Positions 48,980 to 60,794 of a stretch of DNA of 64,000 nucleotides are shown here, piece by piece (position 1 is the first letter of the stretch; each line of letters starts with the position of its first letter). Below the pieces are notes generated by a model. The model was given only the letters and a program-made list of their open reading frames with translations, ran no database searches and was not told the origin of the DNA. Both the position numbers and the translations under genes were made by a program. Origin of the DNA: Pilaira anomala (lineage: Eukaryota > Mucoromycota > Mucoromycetes > Mucorales > Mucoraceae); contig JAIXMQ010000014.1 of the NCBI GenBank assembly GCA_025716855.1, positions 417,001 through 481,000 of the forward strand, written 5' to 3'.

Positions 48980-49440
48980 TATAACCGGTTAACTGAAGGT
49001 ATGCTTCAGATTGAACAAGGATCTATACCAGGTGTCCCAGTTAAAAGGTAAACTCTCTCATACAATACTTTATCCCTTATAAAATAGCTCAAAATCTAAC
49101 TAAATGTTTAGGAAATTTTATAAGCTTTTGGAACGAGGTAAATCAGAATGTTGCCATTGAAAAAATGGGGATTGTTCCGTAGGTAATTTAAAAGATACTG
49201 TAACTACTATCGAGGTACGTATTAATTCTATGTTATATTTTTATTATTCACTCACCACTACTTTACATATAATAGACTACTTTTGACTGGCGTACAGATA
49301 TGAAAGATGTATTTACACCTATATGTTATACGGGTGGTGATTCGCATATTTTTGGCTCTGTGAATGACTATTATGCTGTTTGTGAGTTAGAAGATGTTGC
49401 AAGAAATGTTTCTATTATTCGCACTGATAGGTTATTCTAA
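48980..49440 (+). pseudogene. Exon-like remnant of unknown gene
   Basis: An open stretch from about 48990 reads TEGMLQIEQGSIPGVPVK, with a plausible donor (GTAAAC, 49048). A second stretch after an AG near 49111 reads KFYKLLERGKSECC, then loses frame at a TGA and resumes as KNGDCSVGNLKDTVTTIE with a donor (GTACGT). A third, after an acceptor near 49274, reads TTFDWRTDMKDVFTPICYTG to a stop at 49440. Exon-intron structure is visible but the frame break suggests a pseudogene. No family recognised. Confidence 0.42.
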
Positions 49441-50355
49441 TTTATAATAAACTTTTATTACTTACTATAATATCCATGGTTTACTATAGAAAGAGAGTAT
49501 TGTAATTATAAGAAATAACGAAGTACAAGCTTTATATTTAGTTTAATAAAGAAAACATTCGCCTTTTACGTTTGTATCGCAAATGCAACTATGTATATTT
49601 CTCTTGTAGAAGTTTTATCAACTCTTTTATGTTATTCACATAGATTTTTTCCATGTTTAATGCTGAGCAACCTGTTCATATCATTAGTTAGCTTTACTTA
49701 AAAAAAAAATATTTGAGGCAAAAAAAGGGGGAGGCCATTAGAGTAAGAAATATTTTTGTCGCAAAGCAATGAGTATTTTACCACATGACATACTCGCTTG
49801 AAGAATTTTACATTAAATAATTATGCTAACTCAATTGAGATTTTATTAAAAGGAATAAGTCCGAATGTAAGTAAAAATCATGTTACTTGTGTATTTTCCA
49901 AAGGAGAAGAGTGCTTCAAGTAAAATATTTTAAAAAAAAATATATAGTTTTCTATCAAATTGCTAAAAAGAGTAATAAGAAGGAAACGCAAAAATGAAAG
50001 AAAGGACAAGTTAATGACATAGGTAAAAGGCAATGAGCAGTGCTCTGAAGTTACCTCTGTTGTGAAATTAAAAAAAAAAAAAAAAATAGAAACCCTTTTC
50101 CCATTCACAGATTTTAGTTATGGTATATTTAGTAAAGCTACTGGTATGGGGAAATTAAAAAAAAAAAATATACATGAGGTCGGGTGATTAGAATCGACGA
50201 ATATACATATAATTCATGGAGGGAATATAAAGGTGCTTAAATTCTTAATAGCGTACAGATGTTGTATCTCGATATTGTTCATATTTATTTCACTGGCGAT
50301 AATTTTATTTAAATATAATCATATACACATATTCATTTTTCTACAATAAGGAGAG
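49441..50355. other. Intergenic, no gene recognised
   Basis: AT-rich. The open frame 49878-50108 on the minus strand is low complexity. Nothing else recognised. Confidence 0.55.
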
Positions 50356-51551
50356 TTAGTTTGAGGCATGAGCAGTCTGTTTAAATTGTTCATGCTGTTT
50401 GTGAAGGATATGGTTATCTCCATGTAAAGTATTGATAAAAGGATAGAGATCATGCAAAGTCAATATGCGATTAGGGCGATGGCAAGGTATACTGGTATCT
50501 CCAAGCATGGCTGGTGAGAAGTCTTCATAAGACAGTTTAGCTAATTAAGTGAAATAAAGAGACAAAAAAGAGAATGAGTTACATAAGGCAATAGATGTAG
50601 ATCTATATCTTACTTCTTTCCAATAATACAGAGTTCCAACCTGCATTTGATGCACCAAAGTAATCCCTAACAACAAAAAAAGGGGTTGTTATTTATTTAT
50701 AGAAATAGGTTAATATCCATTACTTACTTGTCTACATCATCACCAACATGCAGAGCTTCTTCTGCATGAACACCATTACCTGCTAATTTAAGAGCCTGCT
50801 CATAGATTGCTTTATTTGGTTTCTCGTATCCAACTAGTGAGCTAGCGATCACGAAATCAAAGTATGTATCCAACTTCAAGTTTTCAATTACCTTGACTAT
50901 ATTAAATGAGTGAATATGTACAGAGTTTTTCTTTTCGCAAGAATCGTTTAAACTTACCGACTCGTTCATCTGAATTACTAATAACACCCATCTTAAACCC
51001 GTAATTTTTTAATTCTTTTAAAGTACCTAATACGTCGGGAAAGACGGAATATGCTTCGGCAGTTGTAAATCTTGTATAAAGTGCATGATATAATTCATCA
51101 AATTTTGGGTCCAATTCTTAGGGTTGAATTAGTTTTTTTTAGTTCTTAAACTCTATTTAAAATTACCTTTTGGCTTGATACCGGCTCTTATAAAGGTAGA
51201 ATGAACCAGCTATAAAAAAATTTAAGCGACTTGTTTCATCCCGGTAATTGATATGTATGTTACCTCTTTCCACCAAGTTTGAGGTGTCATGCCCAAACTT
51301 ATACCATAAAAGGGAGCTTTAAATTGTTGATTTTTATAAGCTTGCCCGAAATTAGTATTGATTTGCTCCCGAGTTACTTTGATACCGTATTTAGCTGCTT
51401 CTTCAACCTACATGTACAACTCGTTTAGTCATTCCACTAGAACATGTCTAACTTTATACGTTACATATTGTGCGGAAAGACTTCCTTTTGGTTTGAATAA
51501 AGTGTTGTATGCATCAAAGGTGATTAACTTGATTCTGTTAGGGTTTGGCAT
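50356..51551 (-). CDS. HAD-superfamily hydrolase, HDHD3-like
   Basis: Seven exons (51551-51465, 51407-51264, 51209-51167, 51116-50958, 50896-50728, 50666-50614, 50540-50356) give 279 residues. HAD motifs are all visible: motif I ITFDAYNTLF (nucleophile Asp near residue 13), motif II GVISNSD, motif III GYEKPNKAIYEQ (Lys) and motif IV HVGDDVDKDYFGA. The D-A-x-x-T-L form of motif I, a helical cap (residues about 20-120) and the ANAGW/SNAGWNSVLL-type end match HDHD3 and related fungal HADs. Expected to be a Mg-dependent phosphatase; substrate unknown. The C-terminal 60 residues end in LTLHDLYPFINTLHG, also typical. Confidence 0.85.
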
Positions 51552-51997
51552 GGTCTAATATATAAAAAATAATAATAAAAATAAAAAAGGATGCTAATTT
51601 AAAAAGATAATCTTGGTATTTTTATGCGCTTTCCCGGACGTGATACAGTCACAGTAACACTTACGGTATATTTTCTAGAAACTAAGCGAATCGACATTTA
51701 GTTTCTTTTTAAAAAGATATGAATTAAAAAAGGAAAGAAATAGAAATAATCAAAAGAAAGAAAGATGTGTATAGTTATCAAGTTTTAAAGATGAAAAACC
51801 AAAAGAAAGAAGCTTATTGTACATGTGACTGTAGTTGTATTTTGATGCGATTTGTATGTCCAAAAATACATGTGAATTCATATTCAATAAAAAATCAGCG
51901 GATCAATTGTTTCTCTTTAATAGTTTCAAACAATTAAAATAATTGCTTATTGTGTGTGTACTACTTTTTTTTTTCTGTTTATTTATTGCAAGATTAT
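51552..51997. other. Intergenic between two minus-strand genes
   Basis: AT-rich DNA holding the 3' UTR of DBP5 and the promoter of the HAD gene. No gene or RNA recognised. Confidence 0.5.
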
Positions 51998-53986
51998 CTA
52001 AACAATCTCCTTGAATTGTCTCTCGACAGCTTCCCAGTCATCTGTTGGTACCAACATAATTTCTCTAGCGAAATGTCGTTCGATTTCTTGCATCTGTAAC
52101 CATGCTTTTCTATTATCAATCAAAATAATACTGACACCGGTACGGCCAAAACGACCAGTTCGTCCAATTCTATGAAGGTAAGCTTCAAAATCAACTTGAC
52201 CACGTTGATCAAGAGGAAGATCATAGTTAATAACCAAAGAGACTTGAGAGATATCAATACCACGGGCAAGTACATTAGTTGTAATCAATACCTTGAAATT
52301 ACCACGACGGAAATCATCCATTACTTGATCACGTTCTTCAGGTGTCATCTTACCATGAAGAGAGATGACAGAATGACCTTGTGCTTTCATACGTCTAGCA
52401 ATCTCATCAGCAGAATCACGACGCTTACAGAAAATGATACTTTGGCTCACTGTCAATAAATCATAAATATTACAGAGTGTTTCATATTTGTGCTCTTCGC
52501 TATCACAATCCATATAGAATTGCTTGATTGCATCAACACTTAAATCTTCACGCTTGAGTGAAATTTCATTTGCATCAGGTGCGAAACGAGTAGCAAATTT
52601 ACGGACATGATCAGGGAATGTGGCGGAAAACAAGACAACTTGGGGGTTTCCTGTAAGCATACTAACAAATAAAACAAAACAAAGGTTAATATATATATAT
52701 ATATATATACAAACACACTTACTTTTTGATACGAATACTTTGATCTCCTAAACCATCTTGATCCAACATATTATCGGCTTCATCCAAAACAAAGATCTTG
52801 ACAGCCTGAACGGGTAATTGTCTTCTCTTAATCACTTCAGCTACAGTACCAGGAGTTCCAACAACAACTTGTGCTTGAACAGGTTCGTTTCTTCGAAGTG
52901 AATCTTTTACAACCAACTTGGAGGTAATGTTTGTAAACTTACTCATCTCTTGAACAACATCCATAATTTGACGTGCAAGTTCACGAGAAGGTGCAAGACA
53001 AATTGCCTATCGAAGATTTTTTTTTCAATAAACTATATTTATTACCATAATTACCGTTTATCATCTTACCTGGGGAACTTGTAAACCCAAATTTAATCGA
53101 GTAAGCATAGTGAGTACGAAAGCGGCAGTCTTACCGGTACCACTTTGTGATTGGCCGATCATGTTTCTTGGACTATAAAGTAAAGAAAAAAAAGGTGTGT
53201 GAATGAGAAAGATTCAATTATGAAAACATTGTAAGTACGTACGGGTTACCAATCAATAAAGGAAGAGCGCGCTCTTGAATTTTGGAGGGCTTAGAGAATG
53301 ACATGGAATATAAACCCTTTAAAAGTTCAGGGCTCCTACATTGAAGTTAGTATATAGATTTATATATCAATGGTTTCCATACAATCCTAATTCCTCGAAT
53401 GATTTGACAGAGTATAAAGGTGAGTTGGGGTCAGCTTGTTGATCAGCTAATTTGACTTGAACGACGTGTGTGCTTTGGATCAAGTTATTTTCTTCTGTTT
53501 CCTCTTCCTCTTTACTATCGCTTACTGTTTAATGAAATTATTGTTAGTTCAAGTGGATAAAATTGGTGACAAACTGAAATTTTACCTGAGGCTTTACGAG
53601 CAGGTTCGGCAATAAATTCAGCAACACGTTGAGCGGGAGCATCTAAAATACAGTACACTCAATTGCCAGGTCATTTAAGTATTGGATTTTTTTTTTACCT
53701 GTTGCAGCAGGAGCTGTGTCATTGGCTTTAGAGAGAAGTTAGTTTTGTTTTTCAGGTAAAGAGCTTTTACAAATACTTACACTTTGGTGTAATAAGATCA
53801 CCGAGTTTTAAAGTGAGTCCATCAACAGGATCTATCATGTATGGTTTATTTAGGTCAGTTCAAGAAATTTTCGAGTTGTTTTTTAGTAGACACAAGAACA
53901 ATAAGGACTGATTTTTTTTCTCAAACATGAAACTATCAACACCTACAGATCTTATGCTTTTAAACATGATTGTACGTACCAGACAT
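51998..53986 (-). CDS. DBP5: DEAD-box mRNA export helicase Dbp5 (DDX19)
   Basis: Nine exons (53986-53980, 53831-53781, 53725-53699, 53642-53586, 53524-53383, 53335-53243, 53172-53070, 53006-52723, 52661-51998) give 475 residues, close to human DDX19. The first coding exon is only 7 nt and the next ones are 51, 27 and 57 nt. Motifs: [11 protein letters not shown] (Q motif), SQSGTGKT (I), APSREL (Ia), GTPG, DEADNML (II), FSAT (III), NVLARGID (V) and [10 protein letters not shown] (VI). The DEADN and [19 protein letters not shown] segments are Dbp5-specific. It remodels mRNPs at the cytoplasmic face of the nuclear pore, activated by Gle1/IP6. The N-terminal 75 residues are variable and carry an acidic EEEETEEN stretch. 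Confidence 0.93.
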
Positions 53987-54889
53987 ATTATAAAAAATAA
54001 ATAAATAAGAAGGAAGAAGCCTGTGACACGTAAAGAGGTTCAACAAAGAGAAAAAGAAAGAAAAAAAAAAGTCTTTAAAATAGCGATATGCTGACGTCAG
54101 TTCTTCGATTCTTGATTTTGTACGTAAATCTTGCATGATAATGGGTGTTGCTCTATCAAAAAAGAAAACGTGTCTATTGAGTATTAATTTAAATGATCAA
54201 CACGAATCTTGAATCAAGAAAAACGCCAATCCAGTCGTACAAAAAAGATTTGATTTTTGACATATATAATATAATTATTTTAATCAGGACGTACTCCTTA
54301 CTTTAAAAACACGAATAGTCTATCACAATAATAGGCTCATTTTGATTGGGTCAATAATGTATCATAAACGATATCTAACACTCCCCTTTACATGTACATG
54401 TAAGTAGAAAAAATACTATATATGATGATAGCGCCTCTTTCTAGTATATATGTAAGGCAAATACAAAAAAAAAATGTATTAAAAGATGTAGAGTGAAAAC
54501 AACTCCTAGTTACTGCAAGGAACCGCATGACATGATATTTATATATATCTATATTATTATAATAAATATTAGGGCGTAATTTTATGGATACATAGCTAAA
54601 TAAAAGACACTTTACATTTTTACGATTAATTGTATTGTATATTTAGGGATCACGAAGCATTGTTTAGACATTTAGGTAAAAAAAAAAGGGGGGGTGGGAA
54701 AGATACAATTGAAGAATTAACCTAGGGAAAACGAAAAAAATTACTCGGATCTTGATAAATTAGTACTTGTAAAAGCATAAAAAAAAAGTACTCCTATAAA
54801 AGAGGAGTTAACAAGTTAGTATAAGAAAAAAAAAAGATAAACTACTCTTTTTTTGCTTTTGCTTCTCTTTACATTTATTGCCATATACA
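53987..54889. promoter_or_regulatory. Divergent intergenic region, DBP5 / Msb1-Mug8-like
   Basis: About 900 bp separate the two divergent starts. A/T-rich with A runs near 54675-54685 and 54822-54838. No gene or RNA recognised. Confidence 0.5.
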
Positions 54890-56295
54890 ATGTATTACTC
54901 ATTTGATTTCGCTGCTAATATCACATACCTTTGTATAGAAGAAATACGTCAAAGAGGCATGATACTAAATACCTAATTTAATTTTTAATTGTTTATTCTA
55001 ACGGACTTATTCAGGTTTACAAGAGCGTAAAATCTTCAGAAAGACAATGCCAAATAATGGACTACTTATAAAGGTCTTTAATAAACGAACCTGTACAAGC
55101 GAAGATTTATCTCATGTTCATATCCATTCAGTAGCAACCTTAATGCAAGATGCCCTCTGGAGTACTCCGGATCGTATTATATCCAAAAAGGCATGGAGAA
55201 CGATAAATTATCAGAGTGAGAAAAAAAAAAGATAAATAAATAGTGTATTTTATAGCATATTTTACTGATAACTTTATAGCTTGTACGCTTTCTAGCCTGT
55301 CTTCAGTTATTACGAGTAAAGCAGAACGGCTGTTAATTGATATATTAGATTTTCTGGTTGAACTAATGCAATATAAAAATTTAAATTTGATGGATGCTTA
55401 CAAGCTAGGTGACTCTTTAGGGAAAGTAGTTTTGGGACCAGCAGATTGTGGTCCAATCATGACCGAGAAAGCAGGTCATTTCTTGACCCGTATGATCATT
55501 GAACACGCAAAGATTAATTACCAGCGCCAAGTAAAGAAGCCAGTGATTCGTCGTATTGATTCAGGATTTGATAATTCACCCTCGTATTCTTGTCATAGTT
55601 TTTACACCGAATATAAACCACTATGTAAGACAGAGGGTACCCAGGCAAGAGCTAAGTTCTACGACCGTGTTGTTTCCAAAACGAGATGGTCAGCATTTGA
55701 TTGGATTGAAAATACTATCGGAGTTCAATCGCTGTTAGATGATGACTATCACATAGCTCCTGAACCACCTGAAAAGCCATGGATATCAATATTCACTTCA
55801 ACTGAATTATTAATGAAGCCGCACAAAGACATGATTTCTTCACCTTTATTATATCGTATATTAATTGAAGCTTCAAAGCCTATACAAGCTCAATCTTCAG
55901 ACCCGTTTGCAGCATCTTACCTGTTTAATACGTCTAAAGTATTTTGGGCGGAATGTCAAATACGTGAAGCATTTACCGAGTTTCTGCCTAGTAAGTCGAC
56001 TCTAGATCACCTTGATTCGCGCAATCATGATAGATCAAGCCCTTTAAAAAAGTTAAATCATTCCATCTCTCACTTAAAACTAAACATTCGAAAGTACCGT
56101 TCTAAACATGACTTATTAGAGGAAAGTGACATTAGTGAAGACACTATACTAGTTGAAGACCAAACAGATTATGGATCACAAGATACTAAAAATAACTACA
56201 CAACAACAAACAATATGAAAAGTGTAATGAAAAGAATGATTAAAATGGGAGGAATGAGTCAACAACCAAAGGACCATAGAAAAGTATTGATTTAA
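54890..56295 (+). CDS. RhoGAP-related Msb1/Mug8-like protein
   Basis: Exons 54890-54956, 55015-55215 and 55280-56295 give 427 residues. The N-terminus (ITYLCIEEIRQRGLQERKIF, then GLLIKVFNKRTC) and the central helical part (AERLLIDILDFLVELMQY...LGDSLGKVVLGP) resemble the Msb1/Mug8 domain, a RhoGAP-like fold of fungal polarity and cell-wall signalling proteins. There is no clear catalytic Arg finger in a GAP context. The C-terminal 90 residues are Ser/Asp/Lys-rich and basic at the end. The first intron starts with GC rather than GT (AGAG|GCATGA); a GT donor nine bases upstream would delete the conserved Q-R-G. The acceptor at 55279 was preferred to one at 55254, which gives a 39-bp intron. Confidence 0.62.
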
Positions 56296-57413
56296 AACAA
56301 AACCTTTTTTTAAAGAGCTCAAACTTAACAAATACTTTGTCTCTACCTGCTACAAGCTTATTTGATACCTTTTATATCGTTTTTTTCTTTAACATTTTAA
56401 TAAAAGCAAAGTAGTAAAATGACAAGTTGGAAAGTAATTAATTTTAATATAATGTGTGGGGTGGCAATAATAAACCTCTCCTTATGATATAAGATTTAAA
56501 AAAAGAGACCCTTATTAAGTAGTATGCCTTCAATTTATAATACAAGTTATTCGGCCCATTTCGTTATATATATATATATTATCTCCCCGAATAGCCTATA
56601 TACGTTAATCGCGATGTAGAGAATTACTCTAAACAGATAGCAATATCAAATAAAGCTCGTTTTCGTTTTGTTGTCTTCGAACAGCAGAATCGATTATATC
56701 CTGTACACTATAAAAACTAGCACTTCGTTCTAGTTACTAAGGAGATAAATAATAGATTCTCTATCAATTTTGTTAGCTCTACTTCCTCTAACAAAACACA
56801 AACCTCTTTGAATATTATATGAAGCAAGCTACAATCAGTATGGTCATCCTTTTTTCATAATTCTAACGTCGCCGTTGGACATTTACTTGTAAAAAACATC
56901 AATTAGAGCTTTGTGTCCCCCAGCCTCTTTTCAAAAGCCGTCAATTGACGCGGTAATCGTTATTTTTACGTGCGAGGAATAGTTTGTTTTGATGTTTGAA
57001 AATAATATTCTTAAACTGTGTTACACGTTTAGAGTTTTTCGAATTTATTTTTTATTTCTTTCTCTAAATTACATCACATCGATAGTTTCATATCTAAGAA
57101 ATTTAAGTCCGGGTATAAAAGATACAAAGGAAGACCAAGTTCTTTTAAAGCCATTCAATTGTATAAATCTCAGGTTCAATTGCATTTTTTTATCTGGAAA
57201 AAAGTATATATTTTTTTTCGATTTTATTATTTTTATATTAAATAGGAATCATTCATGTACAACTTCAAAGATCTCGATATCCTCCATTTAGTCTTGTTAA
57301 TAAAGAGTGTGAGACAAAGCTTAAAGGTAACTTCTTCCATTTAATATTTATTAGTACCCTACTTTTTTATTAAAAAAAAACGAAACGTCTCTCTTGATAC
57401 TATTATAGCAGCC

Positions 57414-57461
<48 letters not shown>

Positions 57462-57748
57462 TCCCATAATTTGTAAACTTTGTTTATTGCATGTTGTAAA
57501 ATTAAGCGTAAAGTGTTATGTACTTTAATACAGAAGGAAAGGAAGTGACACAAGATATAAATGATTAAAAGCAAATGTTAAAAAAGAAGGTAAAGTTCAT
57601 CTATAGGGTGTGTGACAACGAACATATTATTAAACCAAACATTCAAAAAGAAGAAAAGAATGTGTTCTTATTTTTCTCTTTCTTTCTTTTTCTTTTTTTT
57701 TTGGAAAAAAAAAAGGACATGGGGAGGGGTTATAGGAGTGCAAATAAT
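56296..57748. other. Convergent intergenic region
   Basis: Lies between the Msb1/Mug8-like and TALE genes. AT-rich, with the A42 tract at 57418-57459. A short coding-like stretch (IIHVQLQRSRYPPFSLVNKE, about 57246-57306, plus strand) follows a TAG acceptor-like site and may be a relic. No complete gene recognised. Confidence 0.5.
57418..57459. repeat. A42 homopolymer
   Basis: Forty-two consecutive A bases, the longest homopolymer in the window. Confidence 0.9.
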
Positions 57749-59124
57749 CTATTGTCCCGGCTCGAAAGCATCCAGATCTTTTTCGAGAATGTTCATAGCT
57801 GGGAGCTTGGTCGGCAAAAGAACCCAAGGCGGTGGTGCTTTATGAATGGTTGCTATCATAGGAAAGGTTAATACTTTATATAAATATAGAAGAAAAAATA
57901 ACCTCAAATATTTATTGAGTTACCTATTTCATCATTTGTTCGGATATCTTGTGTAGGCTGGCACAATAATAAACTATCAGCTTCGCTACTGCTATTATAG
58001 TTATAATTATGGTGGTGGTGAGGTTGGTAATTACTGCTTTCGGAAACTACATTAACTTTATTGCTCACGTTGTTTGTACCTCCAACCACATTTACACCGA
58101 TAGGGCGAGACGATTCTAAAAAACGTGTATTTTCATTTTTAGACAATTGACGAGTTTCGGATTCAAGTAGAGGCTGCAAAATACGTCGACGAGCATTGAT
58201 AAACCAGTTACTAATTTGATTTACCATCAACCCTGTTTCCTCTGCTAGTTTCTGTTTTTCTCGCTCGGTCGGGTACGGATGTTTTTTGTGTAAAATAAGC
58301 CATTTTCTCAAAAACTCGGTAACTTGCTTAGGAAGGTTTCCTCTTCTACGTTTTCTGGATATTTGAGGTTTATAGGTATGATGAAATTGTGGTTCAGTAA
58401 TGAAAGTAACCGTATTGGTATGGACTTCTTCTTCAAAATATTCTTCCTCTTCTTCTGATTTATTATATACAAAATTATGACTGTTACGACGACTATCTGG
58501 TAACGACGAACTGGATGAAAGAAGAGAGCTGGTATCATGAGCTTGGACTTGAGCCTCCTTATTATGTAACTGTAATGGTATAGTGGTTTGCGTTTGAGGT
58601 TCAAGTAAGTTTATTGCAGAGGTTTCGAGGTTCAATGTATGTGTTAAACTTTTTCTTCTTCTATAGTCATTTGTCAGTGGACCAACAAAAGACGGTGTGT
58701 TTCTATTTGATTTACTGCATAAAACTTTTGGGGTATGGAAAGGTGAGAATGACTGCTGTGGTGATTCATCTAAAAAAAAATCTAAATTAGATGTGGCGTT
58801 GAAAAAAAAGTTTTATTGTACCTAATGGAGAAATTCTAAAAGATGACGCAGTAGAACTATCGAAAGTACATCCTTCATTTTCCCACATTTGTGCATTGTA
58901 ATATAGCATATCTCTTGTTCTGACAATATGTTCATCTATCAGTCTTTGCTGTGAAGCACTTTGAAAAGTATTTGTTCTGCACGTAGAATCCGAGTTATAA
59001 AGGATCAATGGCCTGAAAGTTTTTTTCTGATAGAAAATAGATGATGCGCTATTAGTTTTAATTTTTATTATTAGAAAAAGACAGGAAGCATCTTGATCAG
59101 TTTTAAACAGTAATTTCTTACCAT
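57749..59124 (-). CDS. TALE-class homeodomain transcription factor
   Basis: Exons 59124-59122, 59026-58822, 58769-57924 and 57852-57749 give 385 residues. Exon 1 is just the ATG, followed at once by GTAAGA. The next acceptor (CAG at 59027-59029) opens KKTFRPLILYNSDS, whereas the other nearby acceptor leads to a stop. The homeodomain (about 208-270) begins RKRRRGNLPKQVTEFLRKW, has the TALE three-residue insertion as PYP (234-236) and the recognition helix ISNWFINARRR. The N-terminal half is Ser-rich with a very acidic EEEEEYFEEE stretch. The C-terminal half has His- and Asn-rich runs. Fungal TALE proteins act in morphogenesis and mating pathways; target here unknown. The last exon was added because the retained-intron reading stops at once. 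Confidence 0.83.
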
Positions 59125-59327
59125 TTTTCTTTTTTGCTCTCTATATTATCGATATAATGGGTTTTTTTTTTTTTTAATTTTAATTTTGATATTATTTCTT
59201 TCTTTTTGGCTTAAAGTACTAACAAATATCTTCTGTTTTTGTTTTTATAAACCAAAATAAAGAGATAACAATTTTGGCGTCTAATATCTTTTTGTATAAC
59301 TATTTTTTTTTTTAAAAAAAATTTTTC

Positions 59328-59356
59328 AAAAAAAAAAAAAAAAAAAAAAAAAAAAA
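59328..59356. repeat. A29 homopolymer
   Basis: Twenty-nine consecutive A bases, 204 bp upstream of the TALE gene start codon, within a longer A/T-run cluster (59305-59356). Confidence 0.88.
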
Positions 59357-60769
59357 CGAAAAGAAAAAAGATAGAAATTTTTGTGCATTAAATAATTAAA
59401 TATTTTTCGAAAAAAAAAAAGAAAGTTTAAATAGAATAGGCGAGTCCCGGCCTTTTTTTTTTCTGTACATAAATACCAATCAAACTAAATAACTTTTGTC
59501 TTTTTTCAATGATATAATTTACTATTATTTGAAAACCGTGTTAATTCAAGTTCTGATTTTTAACTTGTAGATTTTGTTTATTGTTTTTGAAATATTCCAT
59601 GCACTAATTCTATAGAACAATTGTCTAAGCACAATACTCAAAATCCAAGGTCATGGGTAATTCCTGAACACCAAAAATCTTAAATTTGTACTAGAAAAGA
59701 TGAGTTTTGTATGTCGGCTGTAAATTTTCGATATATATGTATATATATATATCATAAAAATAAAAGAGCGTCTAATTTCAAATTATGAGCTATATATTTC
59801 TGTAATTTAAAATACTATCTACCCACAATTAGACATTTAACTTCAGGTATAACTGCTTTTAGTGTATCTTGGGATTATCTATTTTACACTTTACGAACAT
59901 ATGGATCGCCAGAACTAGTAAGTTTATGTGAAACGATCACGGGTTTTTACACTCAGAGTAGTTAAATTATCTAAAAAAATTATTTGGCTTTATTTTTATG
60001 CAAAACTTACAAATCGCTCAATCCCTTCTCTTTTATTGTGCTTTGAAAAATTACATAACTGACAGAAGATATGTATATATAAATACATATACATAGATAT
60101 ATGTATTTTCACTCGTACCCGGTTTTATATATTTACGGAGAACAGGCCTCTTGGCTAATACAACAATGACCTCTAAAAAAAAATCGAAAAGATTCGAAAA
60201 AAAGTTCGAAAAAAGTCAAAAAAAAAAAGTCAAAAAAAGTTAAAAAAAAAAAAAAGAAATAAAAAAAAGTAAAAAAATAGAATATTGGGATATGTAGTAA
60301 AATTATCTAAGCTTGAAATTTCACTTTCTCATTACTGGTAAGCCATTTTTTTTCTTTTCTTATCAGTTCATTTCGGTCATATTTCTCCTTAATTCACACT
60401 TGACATAGAATCCCGTGCACACGCACTTTATAAATAAATTAAATATAGACCAGTGTAACTCACATTATTTAACTCTTAACAAACACCGAGTCAGATGAGA
60501 AATAAGTATTGTACAAAAAGAAACCATGGCTTATTGAGAAACAATTTCTGCTAATAATCTTTGCAATATAATACGAGATTAACAGTCATTCTTAGGCTCA
60601 TATTTTCCGCTAAATAATATTCTTTGAATGTGAATATTTTGATATGTTATTTACTGGTTATGTTTATTCGTATATTCTACTGCTTAAGAGCTGATACTCT
60701 GAACGTTAAGTCATATAAATATTTTTTTTTGCAAAGCATTTTTTCTCCGTCTAAATACTGGAAAGAGAG

Positions 60770-60794
60770 TTTTTTTTTTTTTTTTTTTTTTTTT
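60770..60794. repeat. T25 homopolymer
   Basis: Twenty-five consecutive T bases in the gene-poor right end of the window. Confidence 0.88.
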
